Below are positions 1 to 7,768 of a DNA stretch of 17,670 nt, piece after piece. The notes beneath the pieces were generated by a model. The model had not been told where the DNA came from, searched no databases, and saw only the letters and a program-made list of their open reading frames with translations. The position numbers and the translations under genes were made by a program. How positions within the stretch are numbered: the stretch's first letter is position 1; each line of letters begins with the position of its first letter. Source of the DNA: Oscillospiraceae bacterium (GTDB lineage: Bacteria > Bacillota > Clostridia > Oscillospirales > Acutalibacteraceae); contig JAQWBK010000022.1 of the NCBI GenBank assembly GCA_028706415.1, positions 1-17,670 of the forward strand, written 5' to 3'.

Positions 1-14
1 GGGAGGTGTAATGC

Positions 15-1121
15 GTGGAAAACCCGATAAAGGTTCTGGTTTTGGCCGCGGATTATTCACATCCCGATGGCAGGATAAAGCTGCATTATATCCACATGCG
101 GAATATGTATTACCTTGGGCACGGGATTGATGTCGCCGTGATTAATTTCCGGGCCGATAAAGCATATACCCTGGAATCGATACCGGTCATCACCTTAAAG
201 GACTATCAGGCGGACGAAACACAATACGATGTTCTTATTTGTCATGCACCCAATATTAGAAACCACTATTGTTTTTTAATAAAATATCAAAAGCGGTTTA
301 AAAATATTATTTTTGTGTTTCATGGGCATGAGGTTTTGAGGTTAAACGCCGCATATCCCAAGCCTTTTCCTTTCATGAAAAATGCAACAGGAATATGGCG
401 GGCTGCCCAAAATGCTTATGACGGCATAAAGCTGCGGCTTTGGAAAGGTTATCTGCCCGGGCTCGCCAAAAAGAGCCGTTATGTTTTTGTCAGCGGTTGG
501 ATAAAGCGTGAGTTTTTCCGCAATACCCGACTTAAACCCCAAAGTCTGATAAATAATGACAGGATAATCAGCAATGCCGTCGGGGCTGCTTTTGAAAACC
601 AAAGTTATGACCCAAAGGCCGCCAAGGAATATGATTTCTTTACTCTCAGAAGTAATTTTGACCTGTCGACATATGGTGTTGACATAATAAATAAGCTTGC
701 CCTTAGCAATCCGGCCTTAAAATTTCTGTTGGTGGGCAAAGGATCGTTTTTTACTCATGTTGAAAAGGCGCCCAACCTCACATGGATAGAGGGTACCCTG
801 CCCCATGATGAAATAGTCCGAACGCTGAATAAATGCCGCTGCGGGCTGATGCCAACCCGCCAAGATACTCAAGGGCTTATGAGCTGTGAGTTTGCCACTT
901 ACGGGATTCCGCTTATCACTTCAGATATTGAAATCTGCCATGAGGTTTTTGACGGCATGGAAAATGTTGCACTGATATCCAATCAGGACACATCACAAGA
1001 CCTTGAGCCATTGCTTGACAAGCTAACATCAGGTGTGCCGTATAAAAAGGATCCCAGATACTTTGCAGAAAACACTGTTATGAAGGAAGTCGACCTGATA
1101 AGGGAAATTGCCGTCAGGTAA
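15..1121 (+). CDS. Glycosyltransferase (GT-B fold, GT4-like), polysaccharide cluster
   Basis: A 368-residue cytoplasmic or membrane-associated glycosyltransferase, presumed to add a sugar to a lipid-linked surface-polysaccharide intermediate. The N-terminal half starts with a Rossmann-like strand (IKVLVLAADYSHPDGR) and has an FHGHEVLRL segment typical of GT-B acceptor domains. The C-terminal half has the strand FLLVGKGS and the donor-binding region GLMSCEFATYGIPLITSD (about residues 287-304), which matches the E-x7-E-type region of GT4 enzymes. The start is GTG at 15, preceded by GGGAGG at 1-6. An ATG at 11 is in another frame and stops quickly. It is followed after 31 bases by the polymerase gene and is probably co-transcribed with it. 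Donor and acceptor cannot be read from the sequence. The family call is firm; the exact GT family is less so. Confidence 0.85.
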   Translation: MENPIKVLVLAADYSHPDGRIKLHYIHMRNMYYLGHGIDVAVINFRADKAYTLESIPVITLKDYQADETQYDVLICHAPNIRNHYCFLIKYQKRFKNIIFVFHGHEVLRLNAAYPKPFPFMKNATGIWRAAQNAYDGIKLRLWKGYLPGLAKKSRYVFVSGWIKREFFRNTRLKPQSLINNDRIISNAVGAAFENQSYDPKAAKEYDFFTLRSNFDLSTYGVDIINKLALSNPALKFLLVGKGSFFTHVEKAPNLTWIEGTLPHDEIVRTLNKCRCGLMPTRQDTQGLMSCEFATYGIPLITSDIEICHEVFDGMENVALISNQDTSQDLEPLLDKLTSGVPYKKDPRYFAENTVMKEVDLIREIAVR

Positions 1122-1152
1122 TATAAAGAACGCCGCTTTTTGGAGGGTTACA

Positions 1153-2568
1153 ATGAAAAACCGGTTGACCGATGCGTCAAAAAAATACCAATCGTTTATA
1201 TACACCATCCCATTCATGCTGTCCGTTCTGATGATTAATCTGCATTTTCTGTTGGGCTCTTTGTATAAACCCAACATAATATACACAGCGTTGAATGTTT
1301 TAGCGTCTTTTATATGCTTTGTTTGGGCTGCCTATTCTATTTTAAAGCTATGGATAGACAACAGTGGTTTCCGCCGTCAGCTAATCAGGATTATACCGGT
1401 GATCATATTTTTTTCCGCCTGCTATTTGATTGCCTTTGCCCGTTACGGTTCATATTCCGGTCTGCTTCGGCAGGCAAAGTCTTGCATCCTTTTTGCCCCG
1501 ACCGCCGTTCTTGTCGGCGGACTGCTGGGTGTCAGCAGGCAGGAAACAGATTTTTTTGACAAGGCGGAATGGTTTACCGTGTTTTCGTTTCCGGTTGCCA
1601 TTAACTATGTAACCATGCTGTTTACCGATACCAGCCCCTACACAAACGGGGGTATAGGCATTGCGAATTATATGCATCTGTCGTATGCATATATGCCCCT
1701 GCTTTTTATTCTTGCAATCCAGATAGTAAGGGGGAAAACCACCTTCTTATGGATTGAGGGGCAGAAAAAGTCGAATATTATTCGGATGGTCTTAATTGTG
1801 CTGATATGGATGCTTATTCTTGGTTGTGCGACCCGGGGCACAATACTATGTGTTCTAGTGTTTTTTGTATTATTGGTTTTTTATGCGATATATTCAGTTC
1901 ATATCAATAAGGCAAGTTTTAAAAGATTGGTTTTGGTGTTCGGAATAATCGTCTTACAGCTTGTTGCCTTCACCTATGTTTTTACCCCAAAAGGGTTGGC
2001 GAGGCTGGAAAGGGTAAACCATTTTACCGAATCGCTTAAATCCGGAGAGGTTGAAACAGCCAAGGATTCTCCCAGCGTCAATGAATATGGCCTGGATAAC
2101 CTTGTGAACAACCTTTCCCCCACCTATGCCGTCGATCTGGAAAATGCGGGGGTAGATTACAAAACCAAGGATGACGCATGGATTATCGGCCACACCATCA
2201 AAGACAGGGTTACAATTTACAATCTTGCATGGAAAGAGGCGGTAAAGAAACCGCTCACCGGTATGGGGCCGTTTGGGTTTATGGCTAAATATGGGAATTA
2301 TCCGCATAATTTTATTCTGGAGCTGTTTACCGATCTGGGCTTTATTATGGGGTCGGCTGTTCTGCTTGTAATTCTTGTGTGCTTTGTCAAACTGTTTGGC
2401 TACTGTAAAAGGGATGTGAATATGGGGTTCATGCTGGTGCTTTTATGTGGTTATCTCGGCTATCTGATGATAAGCGGCACCGTTTGGAATCAGCCGATAT
2501 TGTTGTTTGGGATTGCATACAGCCTTTGTTATGCCCCCTCAAAAAAGACGAAACCGGCAGAAGAATGA
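1153..2568 (+). CDS. O-antigen ligase / Wzy-like polysaccharide polymerase
   Basis: A 471-residue integral membrane protein with roughly ten to twelve hydrophobic segments. A large polar loop lies at about residues 305-385, before the last membrane segments. The loop ends in a GMGPFGFMAKYGNYPHNFIL stretch, the G-x-G...YPHN-x-I-L-E signature of the Wzy_C/O-antigen ligase family. Such proteins join undecaprenyl-linked oligosaccharides at the outer face of the membrane. The start is ATG 1153 with GGAGGG at 1142-1147. An in-frame ATG at 1108 overlaps the previous gene and lacks a comparable ribosome site. The position between glycosyltransferases and a flippase supports a Wzx/Wzy-dependent polymer pathway. 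It could instead be a ligase attaching a polymer to a carrier; the sequence does not separate the two. Confidence 0.85.
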   Translation: MKNRLTDASKKYQSFIYTIPFMLSVLMINLHFLLGSLYKPNIIYTALNVLASFICFVWAAYSILKLWIDNSGFRRQLIRIIPVIIFFSACYLIAFARYGSYSGLLRQAKSCILFAPTAVLVGGLLGVSRQETDFFDKAEWFTVFSFPVAINYVTMLFTDTSPYTNGGIGIANYMHLSYAYMPLLFILAIQIVRGKTTFLWIEGQKKSNIIRMVLIVLIWMLILGCATRGTILCVLVFFVLLVFYAIYSVHINKASFKRLVLVFGIIVLQLVAFTYVFTPKGLARLERVNHFTESLKSGEVETAKDSPSVNEYGLDNLVNNLSPTYAVDLENAGVDYKTKDDAWIIGHTIKDRVTIYNLAWKEAVKKPLTGMGPFGFMAKYGNYPHNFILELFTDLGFIMGSAVLLVILVCFVKLFGYCKRDVNMGFMLVLLCGYLGYLMISGTVWNQPILLFGIAYSLCYAPSKKTKPAEE

Positions 2569-2593
2569 GATGAAAGCGGGGGGTCTTTTTTGA
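2539..2593 (+). promoter_or_regulatory. Possible hairpin masking the TTG start of the second glycosyltransferase
   Basis: TCAAAAAAGAC at 2539-2549, inside the last codons of the polymerase gene, is the exact reverse complement of GTCTTTTTTGA at 2583-2593, which contains the TTG start codon at 2590-2592. In the mRNA the two arms could form an 11-bp stem with a 33-base loop. A ribosome finishing the upstream gene would open it, which suggests translational coupling. The pairing is seen directly; the function is inference, and eight of eleven pairs are A-U, so the stem is weak. Confidence 0.3.
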
Positions 2594-3681
2594 CGCTTCT
2601 TTATATTACCTTTATTGATTTTAATAATAGTGCCTCCGGCTCGTCTGTCCGCCCCCAGAAAATGTTTGGGGCATTTAAGGAAATGGGGCTGGAGGTAAAG
2701 CTGCTTGAAGGGCAGCAGAACCACCGAGCCCGAAGAAGAGAAAAGGTCAGGGATATATTGGAATGGCTCGATGTTAATCGTCCCGATATTTGTTATATCG
2801 AGCCCCCCTCAGGCCCTTTTTTCAACGGCATTGATCATAAATTATTAAAAAAACTGAAGGCCATGAATATACCAATAGGGCTTTTTTATCGGGATATGTA
2901 TTGGAAGTTTGGGCTGGGAAGCCTGAAGAAGGGTTTGACAACGCGAATTAAGGGCCTCATCATAAAAATGATGCACAAGCGGGATTGGCGTGTTTTTATG
3001 AAAACCCTCAGCATTATATATTTCCCCACCCTTTCAATGGCCGATATGCTCCATGTCGCCATCCCGGCTAAAGCCTTGCCCCCCGGCTGTTTTAATGCTG
3101 CCCCTCCCCGGGTATCCGATACCGCAAAGGTGCCCACCGGTATTTATATCGGGGGCTTGGCAGAGCTATATGGTGCAATGAAAATGATAAAGGCAGCCCG
3201 GCTTATTCATGCCAAGGGGATAGACTTTAATCTGAAGCTTATCTGCCGTCAGGCGGAATGGACTCATTTTGCACAGGAGAATGAGCTTACCACCATACCC
3301 GACTGGCTGGAGGTTCTGCACATAAGCGGGGATGATGCGCTGCGCGAGCAATACGCGCAGGCAGACTTCGCACTCTGCCCGCATGAGGTCAATTCCTATA
3401 ACAACATAACCATATCGGTTAAAATCATGGAATACCTGTCATATTTAAAACCGGTGGTTGTGACCGAAACCATACCTATGAAAACCTTTGTCACCCAAAA
3501 CGAAATCGGAATCGTTACAAAGGATTCGGTCGAGGCCTTTGCCGACGGGATGCAGAGAATGATCCAGGATAAGAAACTCCGTGATGGATATGCAAAAAAC
3601 TGCATAACGGCAAGGCAGGCAAATCTATGGATCAGAAAAGCGGAGAGTGTGGTTGATGATCTTATGCTAAACACTCATTAA
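2590..3681 (+). CDS. Glycosyltransferase (GT-B fold), polysaccharide cluster
   Basis: A 363-residue glycosyltransferase with a short N-terminal domain (TLLYITFIDFNNSASGSSVRP, a GT4-like nucleotide-fold opening with a serine-rich loop). Its C-terminal domain contains GIYIGGLAELYG, the strand FNLKLICR, and a donor-site segment NNITISVKIMEYLSYLKPVV followed by VTETIP. It probably acts at the cytoplasmic face on the same glycan as its neighbours. The start is TTG at 2590, with a G-rich ribosome site just upstream (2577-2583). The ATG at 2570 is out of frame and hits TGA at 2591. The gene lies 21 bases after the polymerase gene and its start may be translationally coupled to it (see the hairpin at 2539-2593). 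Substrate is unknown. Confidence 0.82.
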   Translation: MTLLYITFIDFNNSASGSSVRPQKMFGAFKEMGLEVKLLEGQQNHRARRREKVRDILEWLDVNRPDICYIEPPSGPFFNGIDHKLLKKLKAMNIPIGLFYRDMYWKFGLGSLKKGLTTRIKGLIIKMMHKRDWRVFMKTLSIIYFPTLSMADMLHVAIPAKALPPGCFNAAPPRVSDTAKVPTGIYIGGLAELYGAMKMIKAARLIHAKGIDFNLKLICRQAEWTHFAQENELTTIPDWLEVLHISGDDALREQYAQADFALCPHEVNSYNNITISVKIMEYLSYLKPVVVTETIPMKTFVTQNEIGIVTKDSVEAFADGMQRMIQDKKLRDGYAKNCITARQANLWIRKAESVVDDLMLNTH

Positions 3682-3738
3682 AGATGGTATTAGCATATGG
3701 CTATTTAGTATTATTCCATTTCGGGAGATGAAAGACTA

Positions 3739-5055
3739 ATGGGCTCGATATATGAAAAATTAAAAGACCAGCTCGTTAGCATAAAGGATAAAGGCGCATT
3801 TTATATATTTTTTGGGAATTTCACCATCAAGTTTATAGCCTTTTTTGGCTCGGTTTTTATTGTCGGAATACTTTCCAAGGATGAATACGGGACATTGGGC
3901 TATGTTGAAAACCTGTTCAGCTATGCGTATTTGTTTGCCGGTCTGGGAATGACAAATGCACTGTTAAGATATGTTGTTCTGGCAGATACCCTCCAGGAAA
4001 AAAAGCAATATTACTCCTATATCATCTCCAGGAGCTTTATTTTCAATATCTTTCTGGTTGCAATAGCCTGTGTTGTTGCCATACTGTACCCCCATCCCGA
4101 AGGATTTAAACCCGCCACATTTCTTTTACCCCTATTGCTTTTATCCTTGCCGTTCCATTCCCTGGTTGACAGTAACACCTGCCTATATCGAGCCATGTTT
4201 AATAATAAGAGGTTTGCCTTGGCAACCTGTATAACGGCTTCATCCATAATTGTGACTAAATACATTCTGGCAAGGTTTTTCAGCCTGCCCGGGGCTGTCT
4301 TTGCTTCACTCGCCGTTTATTCGGTTGTCGCGGTTGTCCTCTGCCTGGCCGTTCGCCGCCGGTTCTTTGCCGGGGTTGAGAAGGCTCCCCCCCTGATTAG
4401 AGAGCAAAAAAACACGGTTATTAAATATTCGCTGCAATATATGGTGACCAACGGCATCTGGGCATTATTTATGTTAAATGACATATTTCTTTTAGGTCGG
4501 CTTACCAAGGATGCTTCGGTTGCTTCGGTTGTTGCTAACTATAAGGTTGCCTATGTTTTCCCGGGCAATCTCTCCTTGATAAGCACCTCCATCGGCGTGT
4601 TGGTAGCCCCGTTTTTCGTTCGGAGGGAAAGCGATTATCCATGGGTGAGAAAAGCGTATAAAAAGACCTATCTTGCCACGGCCGGCATCGTTTTGTGTGC
4701 AGTTCTGGTGCTTTATATTTTTGCCGAACCGCTGATAAGCCTGCTCTATGGGGAAAAATATATTGATGCGGTCCCTGTAATGAGGGTGCTGCTGATAGCC
4801 GCATTTATCAACAACGGGATACGATATACAAACGCCCATCTCCTATCATCCATGGGGCAGGTCAAATATAATATGTATATTTCCCTTGCGGGGGTTTTGA
4901 TGCAGGTGGCTATAAATATTCAGGTGATACCCCGTTTCGGCGCCATAGGGGTGGCATATACAAGCGTAGGAGTATATTCCCTGATGGCAATTGCCCTGCT
5001 CATTGTATTTTATAATAAATATTTCAGAAATACCCCAAACAAAACCCTCGGCTGA
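3739..5055 (+). CDS. Wzx-like oligosaccharide flippase (MOP superfamily)
   Basis: A 438-residue polytopic protein with about twelve to fourteen hydrophobic segments and no large soluble domain, typical in length for the polysaccharide-transport (PST/Wzx) branch of the MOP superfamily. The N-terminal GAFYIFFGNFTIKFIAFFGS and the KDEYGTLGYVE stretch resemble the TM1 region and following loop of this family (commonly 'L-...-E-Y-G'). These proteins move undecaprenyl-diphosphate-linked repeat units across the membrane. The start is ATG 3739 with GGGAG at 3723-3727, slightly far. It is the last gene of the plus-strand cluster; its stop codon lies in the loop of a terminator hairpin. With the polymerase at 1153-2568 it makes a Wzx/Wzy pair. 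Confidence 0.88.
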   Translation: MGSIYEKLKDQLVSIKDKGAFYIFFGNFTIKFIAFFGSVFIVGILSKDEYGTLGYVENLFSYAYLFAGLGMTNALLRYVVLADTLQEKKQYYSYIISRSFIFNIFLVAIACVVAILYPHPEGFKPATFLLPLLLLSLPFHSLVDSNTCLYRAMFNNKRFALATCITASSIIVTKYILARFFSLPGAVFASLAVYSVVAVVLCLAVRRRFFAGVEKAPPLIREQKNTVIKYSLQYMVTNGIWALFMLNDIFLLGRLTKDASVASVVANYKVAYVFPGNLSLISTSIGVLVAPFFVRRESDYPWVRKAYKKTYLATAGIVLCAVLVLYIFAEPLISLLYGEKYIDAVPVMRVLLIAAFINNGIRYTNAHLLSSMGQVKYNMYISLAGVLMQVAINIQVIPRFGAIGVAYTSVGVYSLMAIALLIVFYNKYFRNTPNKTLG

Positions 5056-5069
5056 AGGCCGAGGGTTTT
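5041..5069 (+). terminator. Rho-independent terminator, likely bidirectional
   Basis: A perfect 12-bp stem: AAAACCCTCGGC (5041-5052) pairs with GCCGAGGGTTTT (5058-5069) around a 5-base loop, followed by TTTTGTTTAT on the plus strand. The flippase stop codon (5053-5055) lies in the loop. On the minus strand the stem is also followed by T-rich sequence, so it can end transcription from both the polysaccharide cluster and the converging ABC exporter operon. Confidence 0.85.
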
Positions 5070-5081
5070 GTTTATAGTGTT

Positions 5082-5306
5082 ATACTAATCCCTGATTAAA
5101 ATCATCCTCGCAAATTTTGTCTCACCTTTTACTTGAGGTCACCTTTAAAAACCTGTTTTGAACGGATTCCGAGCAGAATTTTTGTCGGACAAGGAAAGCC
5201 GACGAAGCAAGGCTTTCCGCCTTACGAGGAGGTTTGACGCAGTCCGGCGGATATTGTGCCGGAAGACGCCGGAAGGGGTTTTTAGAGGTGACCTTGAGAA
5301 CAGTAT
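5082..5306. repeat. MITE-like element, copy 1, interrupted by a second element
   Basis: The ends are ATACTAATCCCTGATTAAAA (5082-5101) and, at the other side, TTTTACTTGAG split from AACAGTAT (5127-5137 and 5299-5306). Read in reverse complement, the interior from CTCAAG through GACAAAATTTGCGA matches the copy at 10097-10254 over about 35 bases with one difference. Removing 5138-5292 and one CTTGAG copy restores a continuous element of 64 bp with the usual terminus. It carries no plausible gene. It fills the gap between the flippase terminator and the convergent ABC permease gene, and its last base is part of that gene's stop codon. Confidence 0.75.
5138..5292. mobile_element. Second inverted-repeat element nested in the MITE end
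   Basis: This 155-bp block starts GTCACCTTTAAAAACC (5138-5153) and ends GGTTTTTAGAGGTGAC (5277-5292), inverted repeats with one mismatch in 16. It is flanked on both sides by CTTGAG (5132-5137 and 5293-5298), consistent with a 6-bp target duplication. Because the flanks and ends are partly symmetric, 4-bp (TTGA) or 2-bp (TG) duplications with longer ends are equally possible. The interior is GC-richer, has several short self-complementary stretches and has no convincing gene. This is a non-autonomous element inserted into an older repeat; no transposase is visible for it. Confidence 0.65.
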
Positions 5307-6556
5307 TAGGTCGAAAGCTTGAACAGGTCACCAAGCTTTAGCCGCTGACCGTAGTGAAGCACCGAGGCCGAATACAGCCTTATGGATAGTGCTGCCACGA
5401 TAACAATGGAAACAATCAAAAGGCTAATCGAGATTATGATGTCGGATATCGGTAAGCTTTCATTTAAAAGGCGGAAGGGCATGATAAAGGCCGAAGTAAA
5501 CGGAATAAAACTAACTAAGCGCCGAATCTCGGTGTCGGGCATAAACAGGACGATATAAGCGGCATAAAATGAAATAATGCTGATAATATTCGAGGGCATA
5601 ATGGCAGATTGAAGATCCTCTGCCCGGCTGACCGTGGCGCCGCAAACAGAGTTTATCATGGCAAATAAGAAATATCCTAACAGGAAATAAACCAGCACCA
5701 TTATAGCAGAAAACGGCGTAAACGAGGAAAGAGAAAGGGGAACGCCTGCAATGGTGAAGCCGTCGGGCACAATGAATTTATATGAGCCTGCAGCAGCAAG
5801 AATAAATATCGCGAGCTGGAGAAGCCCCAGCGTCCCCATACCGATGCATTTTCCAATCAATATGCGGGAGGGCTTTGTGGATACAATAAGCGTTTCCATG
5901 ACCCGAGATGTTTTTTCGGAAGCCACCGACATTGCCACTCCGTACCCATAAAAATATATTGAAAAAAACATTACCACGGTGAGCACAATACCCAGCGCAT
6001 ATCCGGTTATATCCATCTTGCCATCGGCGCCCCCCCTCCCGGCGGGGACAACCTCACTAGCAATTCCGGATAATACAATGCCTGTGGTAGCCTCGGAAAC
6101 CCCTTCTTTCGACAATATATCGCTTACAATCATGTTGTTAAGCAGCTCGGTCATTTCGCCGGTAGGGGTGCCGCTAAGAAAGTCGGTTATGGTGAACCTA
6201 AGGGAGGGAACCCCTTCATTATTAAGTATCTCAACCATGGCTTTGGTTTTATCCGATTCAATGCTCTTTTTATAGTCGCCTGACTTTTGAGGATCTCCCG
6301 CAACAAATTCTATCTTGGGGAACTGTGCTTCAAGCGCCGGAAGGGCTGACGGCACAAGACCGTCCGCATCCACCACAAAACAGGTATTGCTTTTCTTATC
6401 GTCGGTTGGTGTCTTGTCCTTCAAATTATTCATAATAGCAGGAATGGAGCTTGCCGCAAATATCAGTATCAATACCATAACCGTGGAAATTATAAAGGCT
6501 TTCTTACGGATGCTATCCCTAAATGTAAAAGCAAATACCACCATTATGTCCTTCAT
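5306..6556 (-). CDS. ABC-2 type exporter permease, NatB-like
   Basis: A 416-residue membrane component of an ABC exporter. One membrane segment at about residues 20-41 is followed by an extracellular domain of about 140 residues. Further hydrophobic segments begin near residue 185. The stretch EKTSRVMETLIVSTKPSRIL after the second membrane segment is characteristic of NatB/YhaP-type permeases, which with a NatA-type ATPase export sodium or other small molecules. The start ATG at 6556 overlaps the ATPase stop in an ATGA, so the two are translationally coupled. The TAA stop (5308-5306) uses the terminal base of the neighbouring MITE-like repeat, so the original C-terminus may have differed slightly. 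The substrate is not predictable. Confidence 0.88.
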   Translation of the reverse strand: MKDIMVVFAFTFRDSIRKKAFIISTVMVLILIFAASSIPAIMNNLKDKTPTDDKKSNTCFVVDADGLVPSALPALEAQFPKIEFVAGDPQKSGDYKKSIESDKTKAMVEILNNEGVPSLRFTITDFLSGTPTGEMTELLNNMIVSDILSKEGVSEATTGIVLSGIASEVVPAGRGGADGKMDITGYALGIVLTVVMFFSIYFYGYGVAMSVASEKTSRVMETLIVSTKPSRILIGKCIGMGTLGLLQLAIFILAAAGSYKFIVPDGFTIAGVPLSLSSFTPFSAIMVLVYFLLGYFLFAMINSVCGATVSRAEDLQSAIMPSNIISIISFYAAYIVLFMPDTEIRRLVSFIPFTSAFIMPFRLLNESLPISDIIISISLLIVSIVIVAALSIRLYSASVLHYGQRLKLGDLFKLST

Positions 6557-7461
6557 ACCGCAGCACCTACCTTCTCAATAAATATCTCATGCAGCGAGGG
6601 TTCGCGGATTTCATATCTATCCGGGAAAATCCCGCTGTCGATAAGCTCCCGCAAAAACGCGTGGGCGTACTCATCCGAGGTAATTTTAAATTCGCAGCTG
6701 TCTGCCCTCTGCTCCAAAAACTTAATACCGTGCTTTTGTGCAATTGGAATAACCCTCTCGAACAGCTTGGCATCACATCCCACCGTCAGGTTGGTGTGTC
6801 CGTAGCCCGCTTTAATACTATGCAGGTTGCCCCGAAGCACCGACCGCCCCCTATCGAGTATTACAAGATCACGGCAGTATTGCTCAACGGTCGACATTTG
6901 ATGGCTTGACATCACGATGGTGCGTTTATCGGCGATAAGCTGGCCGATAATACTTTTAAACATATCTGTATTAATCGGGTCAAGCGAGCTAAATGGCTCA
7001 TCAAGGAAAATCAGCTCGGGGTCATGGATAAGGGCAGTGATAAGCTGGATTTTTTGTTGATTACCTTTAGAAAGCTTTTCTGCATTCATCCGCGCATATT
7101 CTGAAACCCCCAGTCGTTCCAGCCAGAGGGTGGCGGCTTTGGATGCATCGTGGCAGCTCATCCCCCTCAGCTGTCCAAAATAAATCAGCTGGTCATGCAC
7201 CCTGACCTTGGGATATATTCCTCGCTCTTCGGGCATATAGCCATATTTTACATTTTCGCGATTAACCGGCTTGCCATCCCATAATATCTCACCCTCATCA
7301 CAATTCATGATGCCGAGTATCATTCGGATGGTGGTGGTTTTTCCAGCCCCGTTGGTTCCCAAAAGGCCGAACACCCCCGGCTCACCGATTTCAAAGCTCA
7401 GCCCGTCCACAGCCTTTTTATCGCCGAAGGATTTTCGAACATTGCTTACCGTCAATGCCAA
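6553..7461 (-). CDS. ABC exporter ATP-binding protein, NatA-like
   Basis: A 302-residue ATPase that powers the permease encoded next to it. The Walker A is GTNGAGKTT (residues 35-43), the signature LSKGNQQK (130-137), the Walker B LIFLDEP (about 150-156), and the switch histidine is in SSH (His187). The Q-loop region reads YMPEERGIY, the form seen in NatA/YhaQ-like ATPases, with no glutamine. An accessory C-terminal domain of about 85 residues follows the ATPase core, usual for this subfamily. The start is TTG at 7461-7459 with GGGAG at 7471-7475, 9 bases upstream; no in-frame ATG fits as well. It is the first gene of a two-gene minus-strand operon. Confidence 0.92.
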   Translation of the reverse strand: MALTVSNVRKSFGDKKAVDGLSFEIGEPGVFGLLGTNGAGKTTTIRMILGIMNCDEGEILWDGKPVNRENVKYGYMPEERGIYPKVRVHDQLIYFGQLRGMSCHDASKAATLWLERLGVSEYARMNAEKLSKGNQQKIQLITALIHDPELIFLDEPFSSLDPINTDMFKSIIGQLIADKRTIVMSSHQMSTVEQYCRDLVILDRGRSVLRGNLHSIKAGYGHTNLTVGCDAKLFERVIPIAQKHGIKFLEQRADSCEFKITSDEYAHAFLRELIDSGIFPDRYEIREPSLHEIFIEKVGAAV

Positions 7462-7548
7462 TTACACTCACTCCCTATGTTTGATCGCCGTTACTTATTG
7501 AAATAATTTTCGGCTTCCGGCCGACTTCAGATGACTTTATAATAACAT

Positions 7549-7577
7549 ATATTAGCATATTATAGGAAAAATGTTAA
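7549..7577 (-). promoter_or_regulatory. Candidate promoter of the ABC exporter operon
   Basis: On the minus strand, TTAACA (7577-7572) and TAATAT (7554-7549) are separated by 17 bases, a reasonable sigma-A-like match (5/6 and 4/6). It would give a leader of about 80 bases before the TTG start. The surrounding DNA is very AT-rich, so chance matches are likely. An alternative -10 TATAAT lies at 7564-7559. Confidence 0.35.
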
Positions 7578-7640
7578 GGCTATTCTATCATTTTCTCTAT
7601 TTTGACCATTAGAATTTTTGAGCGACAATTTTATCGATCC

Positions 7641-7659
7641 TTTTACTTGAGAGCAGTAT
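7641..7659. repeat. Solo end of the MITE-like repeat
   Basis: TTTTACTTGAGAGCAGTAT differs from the consensus terminus TTTTACTTGAGAACAGTAT by one base. The preceding 15-20 bases (CAATTTTATCGATCC) loosely resemble the subterminal sequence of the other copies. I find no convincing opposite end, so it is either a decayed element or a remnant. Confidence 0.55.
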
Positions 7660-7687
7660 ATTTAAAAAATTTAGATAAAGAACCGCC

Positions 7688-7748
7688 TAAAACCAATGGT
7701 TGAGACAATAATTAAAGTATGTTATTATTGTCTCAACCATTGGTTTTA
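7688..7748 (+). promoter_or_regulatory. Perfect 25-bp inverted repeat with embedded promoter (putative operator)
   Basis: Positions 7688-7712 and 7724-7748 are exact reverse complements (25 of 25) around an 11-base spacer (TAAAGTATGTT). A sigma-A-like promoter spans it: -35 TTGAGA (7700-7705), 17-base spacer, -10 TATTAT (7723-7728). The transcript would start near 7735, about 34 bases before the ATG. Each arm contains an 11-bp palindrome, AACCAATGGTT (7691-7701) and AACCATTGGTT (7735-7745), 44 bp apart. One overlaps the -35 and the other lies at the expected start site. The geometry suggests two sites for a dimeric repressor flanking the promoter. It could also act as an RNA hairpin if transcribed from further upstream. 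Confidence 0.55.
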
Positions 7749-7768
7749 AATTATAGGAGGCTGATAAT

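Larger units (their letters stand above)
7462..7768. other. 307-bp intergenic region between divergent ABC and decarboxylase genes
   Basis: No gene is visible here. From left to right it holds the ATPase ribosome site (7471-7475), a small 5-bp stem (7510-7524), the candidate ABC promoter (7549-7577), an AT-rich tract, a solo end of the MITE-like repeat (7641-7659), the 25-bp inverted repeat with an embedded promoter (7688-7748), and the GGAGG of the decarboxylase gene (7756-7760). Confidence 0.7.

Noticed and set aside
11..130. ATG at position 11 as start of a first gene
   Set aside because: This frame differs from the glycosyltransferase and ends after about 40 codons; the GTG at 15 has proper spacing to GGGAGG.
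5082..5306. CRISPR array or small-RNA gene in the repeat-rich gap
   Set aside because: Repeats are inverted terminal pairs, not regularly spaced direct repeats, and the structure is fully explained by two nested elements.
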